A stretch of DNA of 11,266 nt from Rodentolepis nana (taxonomy: Eukaryota; Platyhelminthes; Cestoda; Cyclophyllidea; Hymenolepididae), in contig UZAE01001855.1 in the NCBI GenBank assembly GCA_900617975.1, positions 1 through 11,266 of the forward strand. Reading direction: 5' to 3'. Positions within the stretch are counted from its first letter, which is position 1. Each line of letters begins with the position of its first letter. The notes under the pieces are model-generated. The model was not told the origin of the DNA, did no database searches, and saw nothing but the letters and a program-made list of their open reading frames with translations. Below are positions 1 to 8,617 of the stretch, one piece after another. The position numbers and the translations under genes are program-made.

Positions 1-222
1 GTTGACTTCTGACTTCAAACTACCATGGCCCGACTGGTTGTCATATTCGACCCATTTAACAGTACTCATCTTACCTTTTTATCTACCTGCCTCTTTTACA
101 TCTGTGAATCGCTCTTCTGTTCCCCACCCCTCGACTTTCTTCTACTTTGATGAACCTTCCCTCTGTGAAGCCCGAAGTCAGCTAAATGGCTATTGATAGC
201 TATCAAAACGCCTGACATTTGA
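1..222 (-). repeat. Dispersed repeat, copy A (minus orientation, cut by left window edge)
   Basis: Read on the minus strand from 222, this segment follows the same order of blocks as 4311-4553 and 11172-11266: TCAAATGTCAG, a TTGATAG...ATCA block, TGACTTC-GGCTTCACAGAGGG, then TTCACAGATGTAAAAGAGGC and GATGAGTACTGT, ending in GGTAGTTTGAAGTCAG. Agreement with copy B runs over its whole length with small gaps. It has no protein-coding character. It may be a SINE-like or other non-autonomous element, or the end of a longer transposon; I do not recognise the family. Confidence 0.8.
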
Positions 223-1158
223 AATAAATTTTTTAAAAATGGAAGAAGTGGCCTTTTTTAGGTTGAATTTCATGTTCAATCATTGCTTTCATATTTGGAT
301 ACTAGCAAACAAACTCGTTTTCAATCAATAACAGTAAATAAAATACGAGTTCATCTCCAGTCAATGATTTCACAACTTTAGCTACTACGTATCAAACTTG
401 AACAACACAAGGCTTAGCTAATCTGTTGCCATGCGGTTTTCCCTATTCGCATCTGCTTCAATGATTACAATGGCCTCATAGCACAAAGCTATTGAGAAAT
501 TGGAAGAAGCAATCAACATGAAAGTCCTCTTTAACATGGAGATTTAGGCTCTGGAAGTCATTGTGGAAAGATGATCACCTGCTCTTATCTCCTATCCTGC
601 ATAGATCCAAACGCTATTTCACCTTATACCGAAATTTTCATCAAATTTTCATTAATCAGTGATTATTTAGAGAAAGTGTCTTATAAAGTCAAGATAATTA
701 GTCCAAGGTTATTCTCAGTTAAGCCGTTGAAGGCACAGACGTGACGATTGGCCTGAGTCATGCAGTAGTGCATAGATGTGGGGATCCAACCGATTTGCCT
801 TGCCCATTTTTTACTAAAATGTGTCCTCTTTCATTTCTCACTCTCGTTACTAGAGTATGAATGTTTGCGCGTTTTTTAAATCAAAGCCCTGGCTTACATT
901 TAAAAGCCAATCTTCATTTTGTCATGATTATATTCCATTAAATCGGGTTCCTGATACAATACTTGCAAGCTTCTTCTATTATGGATTTTTCAAAAAATAA
1001 GTCCTCAAATCCTCACCCCCTCCCTCTCCCCCCTTGACCATTCCATTCAACAGCTATCAATTACGTCTTCCCTCCCAAAATAGGTCGCCGAAATCCAGAC
1101 GATCATGAATAAAAAGGGCCGTCTCTCATTCGCCTTGTTCTCCTTAATTATGTCTTAC
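1..1158 (-). other. Intron 10 of the nucleoside transporter gene (partial)
   Basis: It begins at the GTAAG donor directly after the CGT-TGG codons of exon 10 and runs off the left edge. I looked for TM9-TM11 coding sequence on the minus strand and found none. Besides the repeat copy at 1-222 it holds a pyrimidine-rich stretch near 1013-1034 and a small inverted repeat at 760-773. The rest is plain AT-rich sequence. Confidence 0.75.
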
Positions 1159-3788
1159 CCAACGAATACGTCCACCGAGCATTCGTCCCAAGAAATCACA
1201 GACAGCAAAGAGGAGGAAAACGATCACAGGTGTGAAGTAGGTGGCTGAAATTGAGAAATGCAAATTGTTTTGAATTAACATTCGTATGTTAACTTAATTA
1301 TTTGAGGCGTGGCTAAATAGATTTGGCAACGTCACAAAGTCAGCCAACAAAATTGAGATATCTGTCTCATGAGCAAGATTCAAATGAAGCGTATACTAAT
1401 CAATGAAAATGCACTTAGACACAAATTATTCTTCTCAAATGGCCTTGTAGGAATCTACGATAACTCCGATGAAATAGTTATTGTTTAATCTTGCAAATTG
1501 GCTCGCATTGAATTATGGAAACATGAATATTTTTATTGAAACAGAAACAGAAGAATAATTCAACAATCAAATTGCAAAATCAAATACGAGTAAAATAAGA
1601 GTACAAGAAATGAGTTTATTCGTAGGGGGGAAAATAATTAATATCAAAATATAAACAACAGTTCCCCTATCGGATTACACATGATTCAATTTTGGCAATT
1701 TATTTGAAATCGTCAGATCTGTGGATTTTATCCCAACAAAGCTCTGTAGCGGATTGCTACGCTAGTAAAGCCTGACTGACTCAGAAATCTCTGTGGTAGA
1801 TTCTCCTACAACTAGCTAGACTCCCAGAACTAGCTAAGCTATAGCCCAGCTATGAAAGGAAACAGATGTGTAGCACGGAACATTTATTCAGTAGAAAGGA
1901 AACAGATGTGTAGCACGGAGAACGTTTATATAGTAGGTATATTGCGGATAAAGTGTACAGGCAGGGAGCTTAATCATGATCAGGATGGCCGATTAGGTTA
2001 AACAAACAGAGGTTAATGATTGGTCACTGTTTGTACGGTCACACCTCCCAATCCTGGTGTGCAGGCATGCGATGACGTAGCACCTCCCAATCCTGCCGTG
2101 CAGGCATGCGATGACGTGTCCCGTGTGCAGGCATGCGATGACGCGTTAAGAGATGACGTATCCCACAGCTCTCTTGTATAATGGAAATTGGGGTAAAGCA
2201 ATAACCCCATCAGATATAATCTCTATTTTACATTTAATTAAATTTTAACGGTCTAATGTACATAACAGTGTATTTGCAGGGGAAAGCCAATTTTCCTTTA
2301 TGGTAATCTAAATTTTTAAACAAAAAACTTAAATCTCTCCTCAAGATTTAGGGAAATCATCCCTTTTTCAAGGACAAATGCTCCACAAGTTGCCTTCGGC
2401 TGTTAATATTGAGGCTTTGTACTTTCCTGCACAAATTGCATATATAGAAAATTGGCACTAACAAAAAACGAAATACTACCAAAAAATGTGAAAAATTATA
2501 AATATAGATGTTGGCTATTTTCAGTAAACTCAATTCGGTTAAAAACTCAGATTTTAATGTGAATTGTTTGGGATTATAAACCTGAGCACTAGTTAACTCA
2601 CAACCGAATATCGTGTTGCCTTTTAACCACCTTAACTCCCTCTGCCAACTTCATACTTACAAATATTCACGTGTAATCTAACTTCTGGAATGACTAGAAG
2701 CATTTTACTTGGGTGGAAGGAATAATTCCTACACCCAACCGTGACAAGAAATTCGGAACGCACCAAGGTCCCTTTTCGACAAGAATTATCTGGTCCAGTT
2801 GCCTCTCCCCCCCCCCCCCCCCCCCACCCCCTTGTCATTTGATGAGCACCGATAAGCAGGGATTCCGATCGCCTCTACAATGCATAACCCCCCCCTGCCC
2901 TAGTTGGCAATGAACTCGTCTCCACTTACATGTCCATGGGTCATTGACATCGTAATGAGCCGGTCGAATGAGAGCAAAGACGCTAGGCGCAAGAGAAAGA
3001 GAGACGAAAAACGTGAAGAACACGCAGAGTCCTGGCGACATCACTGCCCGCATCACTGCGAAGATGTCACTTGCTGTTGTCATCGTATTCGTCGTCTCCA
3101 CTAGAGCTTCATCATTTGAGCTCACGACATTCTGCTTCGTCTCTGCTTCCTCGACCTCATGAGCTACAGGAGAATTAATACTTTAAGTGATGGTCAAATA
3201 CTCGAGTAGAAGTAAAAAATGGCATATTTCGCAATTTTGAAATGTAGGAAAATAAGTTAATGTACTCGACTATTGTAAGTAATGGCTTAAAGCGCTGAAA
3301 TCAATATTTCAGTACATATAGTACTTATTTATTTCTTTTGACGAAGTAAGGGGTTTTAATATGCATGCTCACTTAGAAGAAAAAGGTCACAAACAGCGAT
3401 AGTCGACAGTGGTTTTTAATTCAGGTCAACAAAAGAGGTGGTAGAATGTGAGTCTCCTAAAGAAGACGTTCTGGGACACCTTACACCTTAGAGCCCTCGA
3501 TCATTTTAAAATGTCCGAACAGTGGGTAAGAAGGAGCAGAACAATGCATATCTTCATTTTTATAAAGACAACTTTATCGCAATTGGCGAAGATTAATATG
3601 AAGATGCAATTGAAAGTGTGTTGAGTAGAAAACCGTCGACATTTACCTGTGCTTCTAACTGGTCAAATTGACGCAGAGGGATAGTTAGGATAACGAAAAT
3701 GGTAGAAGGAAACGAACAGGAAGCATTTCTAGCACAAAACTAAATTTATCAAATCTGAACTGAAAGAGCTGGTGATAAAATAAACGAG

Positions 3789-3822
<34 letters not shown>

Positions 3823-6800
3823 TAAACTGACACTAATTTCAATCTATTCCGTGAGATTAAGTATGCAATCTGTACCAAATATATCTACACCATTTTACTC
3901 TATCCTTAAATTCGTCCTGGAATAATGTATCACATAGACTGATATTTGAAATGAATTTGTTAATTTTAATATTCTTTAAACCACTTATAAATGGACGTAA
4001 TAATATATTAATCATTAATTAATATATATTTTAATATATTTGCTTCAGTATTTAGGAAACATACGAATAGGGGGTGGGTGTTCTGCTCAATGCCTAAACC
4101 CTCAAAACGGTTACCTGAACAACTTACCGTCACCGAGCATATATTTGAGCCTCATCAATCCAAAATCTCTCAAATTTCAACCATAACCCCATTTTATGGC
4201 ACTATTTTTGTGATATTTTGTGAAAGATTGTAATAATATTTAAATAACTTCCATTTGAAAGTAAGACGTCAATGCTCGATATTAAAAAATTAGTTATAGT
4301 TATAGCTACATCAAATGGCAGACGCTTTGATAGTTACCATTAGTCCTATAGGTGACTTCAGGCTTCCAAGAGGAAAGGAACGTCAAAGGGAGAAAAATTA
4401 GAGAGGTGAGAACAAAAGAGTGATTTACAGATGTAAAAGAGGCAGGCAGACACAAAGGTAGGGAAAAGGTAAGGTGAGATGAGTACTGTGGAAGTGATCT
4501 AGTATGGCATACAGTTGAGTCATGGTAGTTGGAAGTCAGAGGTCAAATACCGATATTAAAAGGTAGGTAGAGGAGAATTCGAACAAAACCATATGCAGTC
4601 CAGTTTATTATAACTCAGACGTTCTGTAGTTATACAGGTGGGATTAGAGAAAAACCACCTGATATGTTTTCAAATTAAACAACTTAAGATTTTGAATTTC
4701 TTCCGGTATCAACCAGACTTCAAGTATTAAAGCGTGGAAGTTAATCGGTAATCAAAGCATGCCAATATTACCATAGGATAGGTAACCAATGAATTCACGT
4801 GATTTTTAAATGACAGATCAGAATTTATCAACTCTTTATTGGATACATATCCGTTACCCCATAGTTGTATGGTAAAAAGACCTCGAATTCAAATTTTGTT
4901 AGTCTACTTTAAATGTAACTCAGATGAGGCCAAATAGCAATAATCAGTTGCATCAGCATCTGCTGAGCAAAAGTTTAGAAAAAAAGTGAAAGATGTAAAG
5001 TAAGCATAAACATGACCAAAATCTATTGGGCTTGACATTTTTTTAATCTGTGGAATTTGGCCTTGAAAAAAATTTAAAAAAGATTCAGACAAATGTAATC
5101 AAATTGGCTCGAACGTGGCTTAATGAATCTATGAGGAATTTGATTATTTCGACGTATAAAACAACTCCCTGTATTTCTAAATCTTACGTCTTGAGTGTGT
5201 ATTATTTACTTTTATTCGGTTAAATTATTCTGATACCCCAGTGAAAGATAGAGCAAATAGAAGTGAATGATAGAGGTTATTTAGTGACAAAACGAACCAC
5301 TATCTGAAATGGCCTTGAAACACACGGAAAGGGCCATTGCTTCAGTTTTATGGGAAAGATATCAGACAAAGGAATACCAACAGTGCAATTTCCTCGGAGT
5401 GAAATATTTACTACTATATTCTCATATTTATTTAAAATGTCCTATTTGACAATTGAGTAGAGAGCTTAAATCCGTTATATTTACTATTTTTGCTCCAGTT
5501 TCGTCTAATCGTCCAATAGGATTGAATCAATGTGACATGAACATCAATTCACTATAGTCAGATGATCAACTATGTCTGAAATTAGCGGTCAAGGACTCGC
5601 TGAGAAGCTCAGAGATTGAATCATGAAGGTTGTGCCAATCAGAATAATCAAACAACTATATTATTCTTGAATATGAATTAAACAAATTTCTACCCATTCT
5701 GAAATAATAATATGTTCATATTCGACCTCCGTTTAGTTTCATAACAAAGCAATTTTGCGAGTTCATTTTGTCATTCAATGATTAAAGTCAACAATTTTCT
5801 TCGAATTGTCATGGGGAATTATAATGATACTCCCAGAAAGAGTAAATAGTTAAATAATGACTTACTATTGTTTTTCCAATAATGTGAAAAGTATGCCTGA
5901 AATATTACAAAAATGGACTTAAAAATTATTAAGAAAGTATTTAGGTAAGTGTAAAAAGAGTGACTACATTTTTCCACAAACACGTCCAAAGTATCGCAGC
6001 TATAATAACGAAGAGTAGTGCAACTGAAAAGAAGCAAAAACCGAACAACAACATGTCAGGAGTTGTACTCAGAACAATAATGCTGGCAACCGCTGCAATA
6101 ACGCCTGTTGATGCCTATATATTTTTCAAATGTATTTAAAAATCTCTAAAAATAAACCTGTCCCTCCATCAGTGCTTTAATATTTCGAGGTGGCAAGGCA
6201 GCGACAACACCCAGCATACTACCTTGTGCAAGTGCACCACCGACTAAATTGACAATTATCAAAATATCGAATCCTACTATTTAACATAATATCGACAGAA
6301 AGAGTAATCGCAAGAAATGGTTTCGTATCTAAAGAATTAATTACTGAATTAGGTTTTACCAATTTCGATTTGGGTGAATAAAATTGTCAAAATGAGACCA
6401 ATAATCATAAGACCTGCTCCGATGTAAAACCGCCGAAATGCAGAAATACTAAAAGTAGATTTCATAAAACATTTTCTTACCATTTTTGTAAAGGAAGGTT
6501 GAGAAAGTTTGTTATGGCCATTGGGAACATTGAACAAATTGCTACGTAGTTAAGGAAGAACACCTGATCACGGGTCATAAAAGAGGAATCGAAGATGTCT
6601 GTCCCATTTGGAAGTGATTTATTTCTTAGCTGGTATAAAAAATACTAAAAATATACACCCTATTACAAAATTTACTCTTTTAGCAGTGGCAAAAAACATC
6701 CATGGGATTAAATTTGCAACGCCAATAAAATAGAAGGACATATATACACCATTAAATCTACACAAGTATGTGCATTTATCTTTGTCGTTTTCCCTACCTA

Positions 6801-6865
6801 TCCCTTGGTTTGTGAACTTGTTTGGTTTCTTTCTTTGAAATTGAGATGGAAATATTTTGACTCAT
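1159..6865 (-). CDS. Equilibrative nucleoside transporter (SLC29/ENT family), exons 1-10, 3' end outside window
   Basis: Multi-membrane-span carrier moving nucleosides down their gradient across the plasma membrane or an internal membrane. I joined ten exons on the minus strand by GT-AG boundaries and reading phase: 6865-6798, 6757-6676, 6644-6481, 6448-6360, 6328-6278, 6243-6158, 6114-5968, 5896-5866, 3163-2930 and 1244-1159, giving 346 codons. The start ATG (6865) opens a hydrophilic N-tail ending KPRDRFNGVY. TM1 carries [10 protein letters not shown] (residues 40-49). The TM1-2 loop has two N-glycosylation sequons, N58 and N63. TM4 has [11 protein letters not shown] (153-163), followed by MEGQ (177-180). 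TM7 has [16 protein letters not shown] (285-300). TM8 has CDFLGR with D334 and R338, the ENT hallmark D and R. Human ENT1 is 456 residues, so roughly 100 C-terminal residues (TM9-11) should lie left of position 1. Oddity: the usual PWN of TM1 reads PWM. The family call is firm; the ENT subtype, substrate range and membrane are not shown. Confidence 0.93.
1741..1744. repeat. Target site duplication GCTC, left copy
   Basis: Identical to 2168-2171 and directly outside the TG end of the solo LTR. A 4-bp duplication is typical of an LTR-retrotransposon integrase. Confidence 0.7.
1854..1919 (-). repeat. 40-bp direct duplication in the LTR
   Basis: An identical 26-nt block occurs at 1854-1879 and 1894-1919, a period of 40. 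It separates the TATA-like box from the AATAAA signal in copy 1. The copy at 9721-10010 has only one such unit, so the duplication is probably particular to this lineage of the element. Confidence 0.85.
1883..1888 (-). promoter_or_regulatory. AATAAA poly(A) signal in LTR copy 1
   Basis: The minus strand reads CTGAATAAATGTTCC, and the equivalent CTGAATAAACGTGTTCC is kept in LTR copy 2. It is in sense orientation relative to the host transporter gene. Confidence 0.6.
1925..1932 (-). promoter_or_regulatory. TATA-like box in LTR copy 1
   Basis: The minus strand reads CTATATAAACG; LTR copy 2 has TTTATAAACAG in the matching place. It sits upstream of the poly(A) signal, as expected for the U3/R boundary. 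Confidence 0.5.
2042..2143 (-). repeat. Tandem repeats in LTR U3 (period 39, then a truncated third unit)
   Basis: CACCTCCCAATCCTG begins at 2042 and again at 2081. The block GCAGGCATGCGATGACG occurs three times, at 2061-2077, 2100-2116 and 2127-2143. Each block carries a TGACG half-site of the CREB/ATF type and a GCATGC palindrome; a further GATGACG lies at 2152-2158. Repeated U3 units often act as enhancers. That role is inferred here. Confidence 0.85.
2168..2171. repeat. Target site duplication GCTC, right copy
   Basis: Identical to 1741-1744 and directly outside the CA end of the solo LTR. Confidence 0.7.
2807..2831. repeat. C-tract in intron 9
   Basis: Nineteen Cs, one A, then five Cs; a further run of eight Cs lies at 2888-2895. 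Simple-sequence DNA with no coding role. Confidence 0.95.
3790..3820. repeat. (AT)n microsatellite
   Basis: About fifteen uninterrupted AT dinucleotides inside intron 8, likely to vary in length between individuals. Confidence 0.97.
4311..4553 (+). repeat. Dispersed repeat, copy B (most complete copy)
   Basis: Starts TCAAATGGCAG and ends near GGAAGTCAGAGGTCAAATAC. It shares its ordered blocks with copy A, including TTTACAGATGTAAAAGAGGC and GATGAGTACTGT, and its first part with copy C. It has no clear terminal inverted repeats, poly(A) tail or target duplication, so its class stays open. It sits in intron 8, antisense to the transporter gene. Confidence 0.8.
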
Positions 6866-8617
6866 TTCAGATCTTTAAATTATGCTCCAACTCTAATATT
6901 ACCTTGTCCTATGACTACCTTGACCTATGGATGATAAACTGTGTATATTAATAACAGGATTTTAACCGCTCATTTATTAAAATTACTTACTATTAAAATG
7001 TTTTTTATCCTAATGCACATTTATATATCATTTTTTGTGATTTACATATTAAATATTTCATAGTTTATTCGCAATTTGTGTATTGGATTATATTATTAAA
7101 GTATTTAAGTAAAATTAAATGATACCTGAGAACAGAAGTTATGAAATAAATTCAAATGCCGAATAAATACTTCCATATTTGTAGATTTATATACTGTTAT
7201 TTTAAATACAAATTAGTTTTGTTATATATCTAATCTTACAGAAAAGCGAAGAAATATCTATAATTTTGTTATTTAATCATCAAAAGTGGATAACGGCACA
7301 AATAAGAGCAAGCTTTTGCAACGATAGATCTATTCCGTAACTTGAAGTTGTTTAGGCGATCACAGAGTGTTTTGATTAGTTCAATTGCCATGATTTCGGT
7401 ATTCGCTAAATTAGTCGACGACAGATGACTTAAAACGGGGAAGACAGAATACGAAACTAATGTTACTTCTAAGCATAATTATGAGAGCAAACGCCTGTAT
7501 GAGGGTTTAGCCTTGAATAAATCCTAAAAAATTTCGGAATATCATAAGCTTTTATGCCGAAAGAAACATACCTATTCTTATCTGTTTTACTTTATATTTA
7601 AAAAAATGTAGAAAATCGTCACTAAATTTGAGCTGTCGTCCTGATTTTCTGTGATCGATCGATTCATCTATTTTGACCTACTTTAACATAAGCAACCAAA
7701 TTTTGATTCCAATACTTTTAATCCTAGATAACATTTCAGATTCTAATTTTACCACATTCAGCTGCTAACTTTGGAGTATTTCTGAATCAGGAGATTGAGT
7801 GCCTGAATATGGTTTCCGACTTACAATGTTTCGACAAACAAATAGACAAGAGTTGCTCTGATTTATTTCGTAGACTAAGTAGAGGGAAAGATAAAAAATT
7901 CGAGATGATACCGCAAATATGATGAGCGACGTACGAACAGTGACAACATATTACTTCCAATCCTAACATCATTCAAGACATGTTCTGGAGAAAAAAATGG
8001 TTTCAATAAACATCTTCGATTAATACTCACGTTAGCCAGCCTAACTCGAGAAACTCGCCTTTTAAACCAATGTTTGGACCTCGGCCGTTCGCTTGTCAAC
8101 TCCCCCCCCCCCACGCCGTCCACCTCCTTAGCTCCTATCTAGTTATAATTACAACAAAATGACTTCGACCCCAAAATCAAATATTCTACCAAAACCTCCA
8201 TTTTCTTTACACTTAGAGGGAGAAGAGTACGAATGGCTTGAAATAGCATTGACATAAATTTTCAAGCCCACTAAAATTATACAAGACATTAAAGCTAATT
8301 TTAATTATCAAGAAGCCGTTTATGAAAAATCGCAACCGTAACTCTCTTCTTGAAGATCAGGCAGAAATAGTACTATTCGAGCCTGGCTAAGAAGGTTTTT
8401 TCTCTCACCTCTGTGATCGGTAAATCAACGTCTTTGAATGATACCAAATTGATTCAGATTATACGGTTCAAACAATCAATTAGCAACTCAAAAGAAAATT
8501 TTTAACGGCTCACTTTCAAGACTAAATGCTAAAGTTTCCGACGACAGTAATACGATGCAGTCATTGAGCACATAAACATAATATATTGATTATAAAATCC
8601 AGTCAAAAATAGTGTGT
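6866..8617. other. Intergenic region between transporter 5' end and MAD2 3' end
   Basis: AT-rich DNA that should hold the transporter promoter and the MAD2 3' UTR. I see no confident gene. Noted inside: a 41-codon open frame at 7391-7269 (minus) and a locally GC-richer patch near 8040-8130 with an 11-C run. Confidence 0.6.
8102..8112. repeat. C-tract (11 Cs)
   Basis: Uninterrupted run of eleven Cs in the intergenic region, at the edge of a GC-richer patch. Confidence 0.95.

Larger units (their letters stand above)
1745..2167 (-). mobile_element. Solo LTR of an LTR retrotransposon (copy 1), minus orientation
   Basis: A 423-bp unit starting TGTAGC and ending CCCACA on the plus strand (TG...CA ends), bounded by a perfect 4-bp duplication GCTC at 1741-1744 and 2168-2171. 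Read on the minus strand it shows LTR order: a U3 with repeated GATGACG elements, TATATAAA at 1932-1925, AATAAA at 1888-1883, then a conserved 3' block. No internal retroviral-type coding region adjoins it, so it is a solo LTR left by recombination between the two LTRs of a former element. A related copy lies at 9721-10010. A Ty3/gypsy origin is possible, but nothing in the LTR alone proves it. Confidence 0.82.
1245..2929 (-). other. Intron 9 of the nucleoside transporter gene
   Basis: It lies between the exon 9 donor (GTAAGTGG at 2929) and the exon 10 acceptor (TTTCAG ending at 1245), about 1.7 kb. It contains the solo LTR at 1745-2167 and a long C-tract near 2807-2831. The remaining stretches, 1245-1740 and 2172-2800, are AT-rich and show no gene. 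An 8-bp inverted pair, ATTCGGTT/AACCGAAT, sits near 2532 and 2602. Confidence 0.85.
3164..5865 (-). other. Intron 8 of the nucleoside transporter gene
   Basis: It runs from the exon 8 donor (GTAAGTCATT at 5865) to the exon 9 acceptor (CCTGTAG ending at 3164), 2.7 kb. Phase 1 on both sides agrees: A plus CT makes a Thr codon. It contains an AT microsatellite, an AT-only hairpin at 4003-4027 (10-bp arms, 5-nt loop) and dispersed repeat copy B. Nothing else in it, including 3170-3780 and 4560-5860, looks coding. Confidence 0.85.

Noticed and set aside
2..196. Plus-strand open frame of 64 codons
   Set aside because: It lies wholly in dispersed repeat copy A, whose other copies do not keep the frame.
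420..523. Minus-strand stretch with a hydrophobic peptide (SSNFSIALCYE) faintly like ENT TM10
   Set aside because: It lacks the conserved GYL and following motifs, no acceptor gives the needed phase 0 entry, and TM9 is not found before it.
2013..2210. Minus-strand open frame with repeated HACT motifs
   Set aside because: The motif comes from the tandem repeats of the LTR U3; this is non-coding regulatory DNA.
2632..2838. Minus-strand frame with a poly-glycine run
   Set aside because: The glycines are the translated C-tract in intron 9; no family resemblance.
2904..3162. Plus-strand open frames opposite exon 9
   Set aside because: They are antisense shadows of the transporter exon at 3163-2930, which carries the conserved TM7 sequence.
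4904..5092. Minus-strand 62-codon frame in intron 8
   Set aside because: It has no resemblance to ENT TM6-TM7 sequence, and exons 8 and 9 already join in phase without it.
7875..8123. Minus-strand 82-codon frame
   Set aside because: It starts in a G-run without an ATG, has no recognisable motif, and reads through a likely splice donor.
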